Below, in pieces: positions 27,632-35,209 of a stretch of DNA of 64,000 bases. Below the pieces are notes generated by a model. It worked only from the letters and a program-made list of their open reading frames with translations, did no database searches and was not told the DNA's origin. The translations under genes were made by a program, and so were the position numbers. The DNA is from Bradyrhizobium sp. WBAH42. GTDB taxonomy: Bacteria; Pseudomonadota; Alphaproteobacteria; Rhizobiales; Xanthobacteraceae. How positions within the stretch are numbered: the first letter of the stretch is position 1; the number at the start of each line of letters is the position of its first letter. The stretch spans positions 1,364,001 to 1,428,000 of the forward strand of contig NZ_CP036533.1 of assembly GCF_024585265.1 (NCBI RefSeq), read 5' to 3'.

Positions 27632-28888
27632 TCAGTTCGCCGCGCGGCGCAGGAAAGCCGGAATATCGAGAGCGGCCTCGTCGGGCAGATTGCGCGCAGG
27701 GGCGCGGCCGTAAGGATCAAGCGGCTGAAGCGCCGCGTGCGGCGCATGGTCCAGACCCGGCCGTGCCGGCGGTCCCACCGGGTGGTGTGGCTGCGGGCGC
27801 AGTGGCGGGCTTCCCGCTTGCGGAAGGGGGGCGCTGCGCTCGATGCGATCGGCGATGCGGCGGCCGTCGCTGCGCAGCCTGCCGGCGAGTTGGGTGAGGG
27901 CGGTTTCCACCGGCTGCGCCTGCGCGGGATCGAGATTATCTATACCGGTCGCCACCACCGAGACGCGGACGATGCCCTCTAAGCTCTCGTCGAAGGACGC
28001 ACCGACGATGATGTTGGCGTCCGGGTCGGCCTCGTCGCGAATCCGGGTCGCCGCTTCGTCGACCTCGTACAGCATCAGATCCTTGCCGCCGGTGATGGAG
28101 ATGATGAGGCCGCTGGCGCGCTTGATCGAGGGGTTCTCGATCAGCGGATTGGAGATCGCGGCGACGGCGGCGGCAAGCACGCGCTTCTCGCCGGAGGCCT
28201 CGCCGCGTCCCATCATGGCCTTGCCCTTCTCCTTCATGACGGAGAGCACGTCGGCAAAATCGAGATTGATCAGGCCTTCCTTGACGATGAGGTCGCTGAT
28301 GCAGGCCACGCCCGAATACAGCACCTGGTCGGCGAGCGCGAAGGCATCGGCGAACGTGGTCTTCTCGCTGGCCACCCGGAACAGGTTCTGGTTCGGGATG
28401 ATCAGGAGGGTGTCGACCGTCTTCAGCAGCTCCTCGATGCCGGCTTCGGCAAAGCGCATGCGGCGCTGGCCCTCGAAGTAGAACGGCTTCGTGACCACGC
28501 CGATGGTGAGAATGCCGAGCTCGCGCGCGATCCTGGCGACGACGGGTGCAGCCCCGGTGCCGGTGCCGCCGCCCATGCCGGCCGTAACGAACACCATGTG
28601 CGCGCCGGTCAATTGCTCGCGGATCGTGTCGATCGCCTCTTCGGCTGCGGCGCGTCCCAGTTCCGGCTGCGAGCCGGCGCCGAGACCTGCGGTCACCCTT
28701 GTGCCGAGCTGGATGAGGCGCGTCGCCTTTGACATCGCCAGCGCCTGCGCGTCGGTGTTGGCGACCACGAACTCGACGCCTTGCAGCCCGGCCGTGATCA
28801 TGTTGTTGACGGCATTGCCGCCGGCGCCGCCGACGCCGAACACGACGATGCGGGCCTTCATTTCATGGATATCGGTGTTGCCAGTCAT
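27632..28888 (-). CDS. FtsZ paralogue (short, second FtsZ)
   Basis: The 418 residues have a complete GTPase core: the tubulin signature GGGTGTGA at about 106-113, nucleotide-contact segments [14 protein letters not shown] and ANTDAQAL, and the T7 loop NLDFADV with the catalytic aspartate. The linker after residue about 320 is short (roughly 90 residues, proline-rich), much shorter than in main alphaproteobacterial FtsZ proteins of the dcw cluster. The protein still ends in a conserved-type tail [11 protein letters not shown], the site that binds FtsA, ZipA-like or MinC-like partners. No dcw genes surround it, so it is a second copy like FtsZ2 of rhizobia. It lies downstream of the HTH/coiled-coil gene, 52 bp away. 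Confidence 0.93.
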   Translation of the reverse strand: MTGNTDIHEMKARIVVFGVGGAGGNAVNNMITAGLQGVEFVVANTDAQALAMSKATRLIQLGTRVTAGLGAGSQPELGRAAAEEAIDTIREQLTGAHMVFVTAGMGGGTGTGAAPVVARIARELGILTIGVVTKPFYFEGQRRMRFAEAGIEELLKTVDTLLIIPNQNLFRVASEKTTFADAFALADQVLYSGVACISDLIVKEGLINLDFADVLSVMKEKGKAMMGRGEASGEKRVLAAAVAAISNPLIENPSIKRASGLIISITGGKDLMLYEVDEAATRIRDEADPDANIIVGASFDESLEGIVRVSVVATGIDNLDPAQAQPVETALTQLAGRLRSDGRRIADRIERSAPLPQAGSPPLRPQPHHPVGPPARPGLDHAPHAALQPLDPYGRAPARNLPDEAALDIPAFLRRAAN

Positions 28889-28940
28889 TCTTCCCTCGCG
28901 ATTGCTCCGGCAAGCCGGGGGTTAAAGAAAGTCTCGCGTG

Positions 28941-29453
28941 CTAGCTGCGGGCCGCGCGGTCTGCTTGCACGATGAAGGCGGCCAGATGTCCCAATCGACG
29001 CGCCGCGTGTCCCGCGATCGAGCCGCCAGGGCGGCGATCGCTCCGCAGCGCCGCCACTTCGTCTTCCAGTCGTGCCGCCCATGCATTGGCGGCCGTCGTT
29101 TCGGCGGCCGCCTGCGTCAGCTCGACGGCGAGGCGATCGGCACGCTCGCGCTCGCGCTCGAACACGGCCCTGTAGGCGGTTGCGACCGATTCGAGCCGCG
29201 CGATCTCCGCCTTGAAGACTTCGGTCTTGACCGCCTCGATCCTGGCCAGGGAGGCCCCGATGGGATCTGCCCGTCGGGCGCGTCGCGGGCGGGGCGTGTA
29301 GCGGAGCTCGGCGAGATCGACGCTCACCACCGCCTTGCCGTCGTCCGACCGCGAGCGCGGCAACCGGCGACGCCGCGCCAGTGCCCGCGCGGCCTCGCGC
29401 GAGACATTGAGGCGGGCACCGAGATCGGCATACGTCAACAACTCAACGCACAT
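28941..29453 (-). CDS. Helix-turn-helix and coiled-coil protein upstream of the ftsZ paralogue
   Basis: The 170 residues open with a MerR/excisionase-like helix-turn-helix (LTYADLGARLNVSREAARAL, then ARRRRLPRSRSDDGKAVVSV) followed by a long charged coiled coil at about 80-150 (ARIEAVKTEVFKAEIARLES). The start at 29453 is set by AGGAG 8 bp upstream; the frame opens earlier, at 29486. DNA binding plus coiled coil suggests a nucleoid- or septum-associated factor or a regulator. It is the probable first gene of an operon with ftsZ2 and has a CtrA box 81 bp upstream. I do not recognise a named family. Confidence 0.8.
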   Translation of the reverse strand: MCVELLTYADLGARLNVSREAARALARRRRLPRSRSDDGKAVVSVDLAELRYTPRPRRARRADPIGASLARIEAVKTEVFKAEIARLESVATAYRAVFERERERADRLAVELTQAAAETTAANAWAARLEDEVAALRSDRRPGGSIAGHAARRLGHLAAFIVQADRAARS

Positions 29454-29534
29454 CGGCGCTTCTCCTGGAGCGAACCGGGAAGGCATTTCGGGCTAATGAT
29501 GGCTGGACGATTGCAGCAGGCTAGGATGCGTTGG

Positions 29535-29549
29535 TTAATGGACGGTTAA
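29535..29549 (-). promoter_or_regulatory. CtrA box (TTAA-N7-TTAA)
   Basis: TTAATGGACGGTTAA is an exact full CtrA box, 81 bp upstream of the HTH/coiled-coil gene that precedes the ftsZ paralogue. A further TTAA lies at 29563-29566. It is the second such box within 3 kb. Confidence 0.72.
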
Positions 29550-29705
29550 CGGGCGTGCGGTGTTAACGCTTTGGCTCATTCGCGTTTTTCCGCTGCAGTC
29601 CGGCTGTTGTGGGCAGCGCCGGGGCATGGCCGGCAAAAGGCTTATGTACCTGGACTCATTCGTCGGTTAGTCTCCCTAGAACCCTTGCGCATTGTGGTGC
29701 GGTTT

Positions 29706-30512
29706 ATGGCTGAAGACGACCGGATCACCTTAATCATCGAGGGCTTGCCCGAGGATAACGGGCAGGTTCGCCTTGGCGCGTTCATGAATCAGCTTCAAAA
29801 GCTGAATGCCACTATCACGAAGCTGGATCGTGAAGCCAACGAAGGAAGGCAAGCTACCGTCTATAAGATCGCTGAGCTTTCCTACCAAAGCCCTGTGCGA
29901 GTTGTTCTGGAGCCTCAGGCGCTTCCTAAACTACCATATGTTGGTCACGCTATCATTGAGAGCTTGGGTCGCGTGACGCATGCGCTAGAAATTGGTGATG
30001 ATCTTTCTGGGCTGGACGCGGATTTGCTTGAGGATATTCGCGGCCTTGCCAAACCCGTAGGAAAGACGGTGGCCAATGTCACGCTGCTTTTCAACGCTCA
30101 TCGATTTGATTTGACGCCAAAGATTGCTTCCAAAGTCGATACCGCGCTGGCTGTTGATGAGGAATGCATTGGTACGATCGAAGGGATGTTGGAGCAGATA
30201 AATCTGCACGATGGCGCGAACGTCTTCTACGTTTATCCTGAAATCGGACCACGCAAGGTCACCTGCCATTTCGCGCCCGCTCTGTACGACGACGCTGTCT
30301 CTGCGGTGGGGCGAAAGGTTGAGGTGTATGGCACGCTGCGCTACCGGAGTGGCGCGACGTTCCCGCACCAGGTGCAGGTAACGCAGATTGAGGCGTTCCC
30401 GCCAGATTCCGAATTGCCTGACTGGGATGACGTTCGCGGTATGGCGCCAGATGCTACCGGTGAGTTGAGCAGCGAAGCCTTCATTCGGGAGCTTCGCGAT
30501 GGCTGGTACTGA
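29706..30512 (+). CDS. Unknown protein with OB-like C-terminal region, partner of a PIN protein
   Basis: The 268 residues are not from a family I can name. Residues about 1-130 look alpha/beta (RITLIIEGLPEDNGQVRLGA). Residues about 155-235 have the rhythm of an OB fold: GTIEGMLEQINLHDGANVFY, then GRKVEVYGTLRYRSGATFPH. No membrane segment or signal is present. The ATG at 29706 is chosen over the distant 29571 start because the family-like sequence begins there. The last 14 bp overlap the start of the PIN gene. Base composition is visibly more AT-rich than the flanks, suggesting transfer. Nucleic-acid or antitoxin-like function is inference only. Confidence 0.75.
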   Translation: MAEDDRITLIIEGLPEDNGQVRLGAFMNQLQKLNATITKLDREANEGRQATVYKIAELSYQSPVRVVLEPQALPKLPYVGHAIIESLGRVTHALEIGDDLSGLDADLLEDIRGLAKPVGKTVANVTLLFNAHRFDLTPKIASKVDTALAVDEECIGTIEGMLEQINLHDGANVFYVYPEIGPRKVTCHFAPALYDDAVSAVGRKVEVYGTLRYRSGATFPHQVQVTQIEAFPPDSELPDWDDVRGMAPDATGELSSEAFIRELRDGWY

Positions 30513-31050
30513 GCCGGTCTACTACTGGGATTCGTGCCTTTTTCTGGCTTGGATAAAGGACGAAGAGCGTTCGATTGGCGAAATGGACGGCGTTCGCGAA
30601 GTCATCGAACGCGTCAAACGCCGCGAGGCAAAGATTATCACGTCGGTTCTCACGACTACCGAAGTGCTTGAGAGTCGGCTCCCGGCTGGCATGAAGAGCC
30701 TTATAGATGGACTTATGAAGCGTGTTATTCGTGTTGGCATGGACATTAAAATTGCGAAAATGGCGCACGATCTGCGCGATTACTACATGCAACGCTCGAC
30801 AGAGGCTGGAGGCAAGACGCTTGGGGTTCCTGATGCCATCCACTTAGCCACAGGGATACTCAACCGGGTGACTGAGTTTCATACTTTCGATGGCGGTGGC
30901 ACGGGCAAATCGCTTGGGTTGCTGCCGCTATCTGGCAATGTTGGCGGCCACAGGCTCACAGTATGCAAACCACACGCAAGAAGCCCGCAGCTAGACCTGC
31001 GAAAACCGAAGCCCGACAGGACGACCCAGAGCAATCCAAGCGGTTCCTAG
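30499..31050 (+). CDS. PIN-domain protein (VapC-like putative RNase)
   Basis: The first 140 of 183 residues form a PIN domain with all four expected acidic residues: D11 in YYWDSCLFLAWIK, E55 in LTTTEVLES, D112 in GVPDAIHLATGI and D131 in FHTFDGGG. PIN domains coordinate magnesium or manganese and cut RNA. The C-terminal 45 residues (LGLLPLSGNVGGHRLTVCKP) are an extension. It overlaps the upstream gene by 14 bp, so the two are coupled, which fits a toxin-antitoxin-like or RNA-processing pair; the partner is much larger than a classical VapB. Its 3' end overlaps a small gene in another frame. Confidence 0.82.
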   Translation: MAGTEPVYYWDSCLFLAWIKDEERSIGEMDGVREVIERVKRREAKIITSVLTTTEVLESRLPAGMKSLIDGLMKRVIRVGMDIKIAKMAHDLRDYYMQRSTEAGGKTLGVPDAIHLATGILNRVTEFHTFDGGGTGKSLGLLPLSGNVGGHRLTVCKPHARSPQLDLRKPKPDRTTQSNPSGS

Positions 31051-31127
31051 GGGCCGCCAAAGAGGCTGGGGCGGATGGGGGTGCCAAGGGCGTGGAGCGC
31101 GCCATTAAGCCACGTAAGCCCAAGTGA
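30963..31127 (+). CDS. Small basic hypothetical protein (54 residues)
   Basis: The ATG at 30963 opens a frame encoding MQTTRKKPAARPAKTEARQD, DDPEQSKRFLGAAKEAGADG and a lysine/arginine-rich end, stopping at TGA 31125-31127. The DPEQSKRF-x2-AAKEAGAD pattern recalls short hypothetical proteins common in Bradyrhizobium. It overlaps the PIN gene by 88 bp in a different frame, and its stop overlaps the GTG start of the next gene (GTGA). No strong ribosome site is visible, so translation coupled to the PIN gene is likely. Confidence 0.6.
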   Translation: MQTTRKKPAARPAKTEARQDDPEQSKRFLGAAKEAGADGGAKGVERAIKPRKPK

Positions 31128-31381
31128 GCGGTTGGAAGGAAGAACTCCAGAAACAGGGCGGCTGCGGGCTGCTCATGATGGCGTGGGGCGTCTTCGCGGT
31201 TGGCTATATGATTTATTGGTTTGCTACAGGCGGCAATCCGGAGGTCAAAGCCTTCCGGGATGAGTGCCATAGGCGGGAGTTGCGAGGCTATACGCCGGGC
31301 TACGCGCCTGACTACGCCATCGAGGCTGCAGTAGCAAAGTGCGAACGCGAATTACGGATCAGCCGTGGCCTGAAACCTTAA
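31124..31381 (+). CDS. Small membrane protein of unknown function
   Basis: The 85 residues begin at a GTG that overlaps the preceding stop codon. Residues about 13-33 (GCGLLMMAWGVFAVGYMIYW) form one membrane segment, and the remaining 50 are charged, with two cysteines (FRDECHRREL and AKCEREL). It is the last member of the tightly overlapped four-gene run starting at 29706. Function is unknown. Confidence 0.6.
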   Translation: MSGWKEELQKQGGCGLLMMAWGVFAVGYMIYWFATGGNPEVKAFRDECHRRELRGYTPGYAPDYAIEAAVAKCERELRISRGLKP

Positions 31382-31808
31382 CTTGGCGAGGCATGTAGTT
31401 GAATTCGCTGCTAGGCACGTCAAGTGAAACATCGCCATTGATATTCCGTAACGTTCGACAGAGAAGCCTTGGGGATTTCCCTTGAGCTCGAGCCATAGGG
31501 GGCTTCGTAAGTTCATAGAGTCAAGTAGGGTAGGTGCTTTTAGCCGCACAGCGATGTTGCTTTTCGGAATTGTCGAGCAGCACTAGTGAAAGAGCGAGAA
31601 CGTTTCGTGAGGCAAAGTCTCGCTCGGACGACTTCCGCTATCGTCAGAATTCCGTGTCTCGTCAAGGGCAGTGCGGACCACGAAGAACGGGTCAGGCTAC
31701 TTGACCATACATTTCCCGATTCAACGACGTCAACGTGACGTTGTGCTCGACTAATTTCAGTGTCGAGCCTACCCTCTTCAGACAGAAAATCAAAAATGGA
31801 GGGCGATA
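31382..31808. other. Intergenic region with two small dyads, no supported gene
   Basis: This AT-richer 427 bp gap has no gene I can defend; a minus-strand frame reaching into it looks like chance. It holds a palindrome ACGTCAACGTGACGT at 31727-31741 and a hairpin with GCTCGAC/GTCGAGC arms at 31745-31768, directly upstream of the small secreted-protein gene, so they may be its control sites. Confidence 0.4.
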
Positions 31809-32057
31809 ATGAGAGGGCCGGCACTCCCATTTCTTGTGAGTCTACTCGCAACGCAACTTCCCTTCCAGCTAGCTCGCGCCGAGCCTGACTCAAAACAGAT
31901 TGAGCAAGCTCTAAGTGGACTGTTCTCTCATGATCGTGACCAGATATTAGATGACAACCTGCGCGAGGCATTCAAGCGGGGCTATCGTCGAGGACGTCAG
32001 GATGAAGCACAGGCCAGAAACGAGCAGCCACCGTCCAAGAAGCCCAAGGCAAAATAG
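31809..32057 (+). CDS. Small exported protein of unknown function
   Basis: The 82 residues carry a convincing signal peptide (MRGPALPFLVSLLATQLPFQ, cleavage near ARA-E) and a mature part of about 58 charged residues (LFSHDRDQILDDNLREAFKR). It is therefore probably periplasmic. It lies just upstream of a membrane protein and a DUF2235 hydrolase. In type VI Tle1 systems the immunity proteins are periplasmic, so an immunity-like role is conceivable but speculative. Confidence 0.6.
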   Translation: MRGPALPFLVSLLATQLPFQLARAEPDSKQIEQALSGLFSHDRDQILDDNLREAFKRGYRRGRQDEAQARNEQPPSKKPKAK

Positions 32058-32106
32058 TCACTCCTAGTTGCGGCGGATTGGACTGAAGCTTCGCACTTTT
32101 TCTCTC

Positions 32107-32508
32107 ATGGAGGGAATTGTGAGTGCCACTCTCTTCCATCGGCAAACAGTAAGAACTTCCGAGCAATCGCTCTGGATTGGGGCACTCGTGACTGTGCTTC
32201 TCGTTGGTACAGTCTGCAGGACGAAGGCGTGCGACCAGTCGTATGTCCTTCGAACTAACGGCGACGCAATACAGTCATTTTACTATTCCCGGGATTCATG
32301 GATCAGCGCCGACCTTCTCGCGGGCCATCCACCGGTGTCAAGCAGTGCCCCGCGGGCGATTACACTGACCGGTCTGGGACCATATCGATTCCGTGCGGTT
32401 CTCAGTGTGAGTCAGGAGGTGATTCTGGACGTCAGCGATCTATGCGCAAATACTCGAATTACCATTTTTTCGGATTCTCGTGGCAACCATCGGATGGTTG
32501 TCAAATGA
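32107..32508 (+). CDS. Small protein with one N-terminal membrane segment, coupled to a DUF2235 gene
   Basis: From ATG 32107 the product has 133 residues: a short cytoplasmic start, one membrane segment or uncleaved signal (WIGALVTVLLVGTVCRTKAC) and an extracytoplasmic beta-rich domain (ITLTGLGPYRFRAVLSVSQE). A GTG at 32119 after ATGGAGGGAATT is an alternative start. The stop overlaps the ATG of the DUF2235 gene (ATGA), indicating that the two are made together. I do not recognise a family. Confidence 0.6.
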   Translation: MEGIVSATLFHRQTVRTSEQSLWIGALVTVLLVGTVCRTKACDQSYVLRTNGDAIQSFYYSRDSWISADLLAGHPPVSSSAPRAITLTGLGPYRFRAVLSVSQEVILDVSDLCANTRITIFSDSRGNHRMVVK

Positions 32509-34100
32509 CGGCCGGGCGAAGACTTCTGTTATTCTTAGACGGCACTTGGAATGAAGATGCCGCTCACGACCGGGACACGAACGTTGTTAGATTGCGAGAT
32601 ACAATCTCAAACGGAGTTACGTCTGGCTTCCGCGTCCCGCGTTCCATTGACGAATTTGACAAATGGGATAGGGAGGCCGTCGAATTTGGCGCATGCCCTT
32701 ACCGTGGGTGCATTTACTTTACATTCTATGAAAGAGGTGTCGGCACGGGCCCTGGCTTGGACCGCCTTTCAGGCGGCGCTCTGGGATGGGGCGTAGAACG
32801 AAACGTACGCCGAGCTTACAGATTTCTCAGTCGGCATTACATCCCCGGTAGCGAGATTTTTATTTTCGGCTTTTCGAGAGGGGCCCATGCTGCCCGCTCA
32901 CTCGTTGGATTTCTAGGCTCCGCGGGGCTTCTGCGGGCGGAGAACTGCACTATCGAATTGGAGAAGCAGGCGTGGGACTACTACCGCACTTCACCAAATG
33001 ATCGAATGCCAGGAATAAGGACGGAGTTAGGGAGGTATGTATACCCAGCACTGCGTGTCGCATGCCTAGGGGTTTTTGATTCAGTCGCCACCTTAGGCGT
33101 TCCGATAAATTCGTTCTGGCGTTTAAATCGACAGCGACATGAATTTCATGACGTTCTTCTGTCCCCCCTTGTGAAATTGAATTTGCACGCACTGGCGATT
33201 GATGAAACCCGTGTCCAATTTCGAGCGAGTGTCTGGAGGCAGAGCAAGTTTAGGGTAAGCAACTCAGTAACCGAGCAAACTTGGTTTCCGGGGACGCACT
33301 CTGATATTGGCGGCGGTTATTTTAGCGATCAAGAACGTGACAGTGGGCCACGACGCTTAGATGATGTGCCACTGGATTGGATGCTGAAGCGCATTCTCTA
33401 TCACTACCCGGACTTCCCCATTCGCGAACCCGGATTTGTGCCACTGCCGGGCGCGGCTGTAGAGCCAAGTATTCTGCATAACTCGCGAACGGGACATTAC
33501 AGAGTTTTCCCGCCAGTTATCCGTACGATAGGGAATCGACGGCCGCCCTTGCTTGTTCGCGAGCGACCCGTCAGCTACGAGCGTGATGAAGCAGTAGTCG
33601 GCGAATCTATTCACATTTCCGCTTTAGAGCGGCTCGCGACAAGGCCCGCTTGCGAAAGTAAAATGTATCTTCCGAGAAACTTGATCGTACATCTTCCTAA
33701 TCTGTGGCAGAGGTATTGTATTGCACCTGGGCGCGCTTGGGACTCGGATGCGGTTAGTATTACGATCTGGGACGGGCATCCGGTCCTCCCTGGAATTGGC
33801 AAGGAGAATAGCAAGGATGCGGCGGCCCTAAACCAGGTGCAGAAGGCTCTCGTAGATGCCATCTCCCGCTTGAAGGAATTAGGTTACGACGTTCTTTCTG
33901 AGAATGAAAAGTGGAATCCTGCGGCCGTAGTCTTGACGTTAGCATCCGGAAAAAAGGCGCCCAAATCATTCTTGGGCAGGTGCTTGAGCACGGTTCTCTG
34001 CCAAAGGATCGAGCCGCGAACGCCGCTCATGAAAGCTATCAAAAACCTGCCCCGGTCCGTCCGAAACTTTCTCGCGTTGAGGTATCGGCGCTCAAAATGA
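32505..34100 (+). CDS. DUF2235 (Tle1-like alpha/beta hydrolase) protein
   Basis: The 531 residues show LLLFLDGTWNEDAA at the start, the elbow FGFSRGAHAARSL (serine about 124), CLGVFDSVATLGVP with a candidate aspartate, HALAIDETR and WFPGTHSDIGGGYF with a candidate histidine. This is the same hydrolase family as the gene at 25118, yet the two differ widely in sequence and length. It lacks a signal peptide. The ATG overlaps the stop of the small membrane protein. Base composition is AT-rich, like the rest of the islet. A phospholipase role is known for some relatives and only inferred here. Confidence 0.85.
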   Translation: MTAGRRLLLFLDGTWNEDAAHDRDTNVVRLRDTISNGVTSGFRVPRSIDEFDKWDREAVEFGACPYRGCIYFTFYERGVGTGPGLDRLSGGALGWGVERNVRRAYRFLSRHYIPGSEIFIFGFSRGAHAARSLVGFLGSAGLLRAENCTIELEKQAWDYYRTSPNDRMPGIRTELGRYVYPALRVACLGVFDSVATLGVPINSFWRLNRQRHEFHDVLLSPLVKLNLHALAIDETRVQFRASVWRQSKFRVSNSVTEQTWFPGTHSDIGGGYFSDQERDSGPRRLDDVPLDWMLKRILYHYPDFPIREPGFVPLPGAAVEPSILHNSRTGHYRVFPPVIRTIGNRRPPLLVRERPVSYERDEAVVGESIHISALERLATRPACESKMYLPRNLIVHLPNLWQRYCIAPGRAWDSDAVSITIWDGHPVLPGIGKENSKDAAALNQVQKALVDAISRLKELGYDVLSENEKWNPAAVVLTLASGKKAPKSFLGRCLSTVLCQRIEPRTPLMKAIKNLPRSVRNFLALRYRRSK

Positions 34101-34350
34101 ACCTTTGCACATTCACCGCAGAGAACGACCAGAATCGTAATATTGGGCGATCCTGCTTGAATATATGATCTGTCAACTTTTGCCCGAGCCATCGAAGCCG
34201 CAGGGCAAACCTCACCAACGATGCCTACGTTGGGCGGGAGCTTGCGCAGCAGAATTCGTTTTCAAGTTGCGTTTAGGCGCTTCGCTTCTGAAATAACTCT
34301 TCATGGACGAGCGCCAAGATTCTCTAAATCCGTCTCTGGTCGCATGCGCC
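34101..34350. other. Gap between the islet and rpmB, nothing recognised
   Basis: I see no gene, tRNA or integrase remnant between the DUF2235 stop and the rpmB terminator, so the right boundary of the AT-rich islet is not marked by a visible attachment site. Confidence 0.4.
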
Positions 34351-34351
34351 G

Positions 34352-34389
34352 CCAAAAACAAAAACGGCCGGATCTTTCCGATCCGGCCG
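34352..34389 (-). terminator. Rho-independent terminator of rpmB
   Basis: A 10-bp GC-rich stem (CGGCCGGATC/GATCCGGCCG) with a 5-nt loop is followed on the minus strand by TTTTTGTTTTTGGC. It ends the rpmB transcript about 75 bp after the stop. Confidence 0.9.
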
Positions 34390-34460
34390 CTACTCGAACT
34401 CTTACTCGGCTAAGCGTACGCCACACGACGCAACCTAGCCCCCGCCCGATTCCAAAATTC

Positions 34461-34769
34461 TCAGCTCGCCTGCTTCGCCGGCGCTGCGTCGCCGACCTTC
34501 TTCTGGATGGCGCGCTTCAGCTCGACGGCGCGCGGGGAGAGCGCATCGGCGTTGGCCTTGAGCAGGTAGGCATCGAGGCCGCCATTGTGGTCGACGCTCT
34601 TGATCGCGTTGGTGGAGACGCGCAGGCGCACGTTGCGGCCCAGGGCTTCCGAGATGAACGTCACGTTGACGAGGTTCGGCAGGAAGCGGCGCTTGGTCTT
34701 GATGTTGGAGTGGCTGACCTTGTGGCCGACGAGGGGGCCCTTGGCCGTCAGTTCGCAGCGGCGAGACAT
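34461..34769 (-). CDS. rpmB: 50S ribosomal protein L28
   Basis: The 102 residues match L28: [20 protein letters not shown], then [17 protein letters not shown] and [20 protein letters not shown]. It is a structural protein of the large ribosomal subunit. The C-terminal [13 protein letters not shown] extension is typical of alphaproteobacteria. It stands alone with its own promoter at 34864-34892 and a strong terminator. A longer open frame on the same strand is an out-of-frame read. Confidence 0.97.
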   Translation of the reverse strand: MSRRCELTAKGPLVGHKVSHSNIKTKRRFLPNLVNVTFISEALGRNVRLRVSTNAIKSVDHNGGLDAYLLKANADALSPRAVELKRAIQKKVGDAAPAKQAS

Positions 34770-34863
34770 GGCATAAATCCTTTAGTTCGAACCCCCAACG
34801 AGTGCGGCCGCCATTCAGGCGCCACGGGGGCAAATTCTTTCGTCCTTGCAGGGAGCGGGCGGA

Positions 34864-34892
34864 CGTATAGGGGGGAAGGGGCCCTGCGTCAA
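34864..34892 (-). promoter_or_regulatory. Sigma-70-type promoter of rpmB
   Basis: On the minus strand TTGACG (34892-34887) and TATACG (34869-34864) are separated by exactly 17 bp. Transcription would begin near 34857, giving a leader of about 88 nt before rpmB. Confidence 0.75.
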
Positions 34893-34927
34893 GGTTTTGG
34901 GTGGCGATCTCGTGCCCCACAACAGGT

Positions 34928-35027
34928 GTCATCGCCCGGCTTGACCGGGCGATCCAGTACCCCGCGGCGGCGCGGCTGACCAGAGGCGCTGCGGCGTACT
35001 GGATGCCCCGCCTTCGCGGGGCATGAC
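34928..35027. repeat. Intergenic inverted repeat, family D
   Basis: Outer arms GTCATCGCCCGGCTTGACCG and GGGGCATGAC with inner ATCCAGTAC/GTACTGGAT. It lies between rpmB and the DUF3108 gene. A second copy is at 57514. The remaining about 180 bp up to 35209 show no gene. Confidence 0.88.
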
Positions 35028-35209
35028 AGCGGCCCCCGTTACCGCCCGATCACCAAAACGGCAATGATTGTCGCGCCTTACCATCACATAAAGGGCGTAT
35101 TCGCCGTCGAAGAGTCCGGTGGAGTTCCCGGGGCTGCATGCCCCGACACATTGTTTGCCGCCGTTTTTGGCTTAAGTAACAGCGCATCGCGCCCCGATTG
35201 GATTGTTTC

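Noticed and set aside
31540..31971. 143-codon minus-strand gene
   Set aside because: It overlaps the signal-peptide gene at 31809 and has neither a ribosome site nor a recognisable domain.
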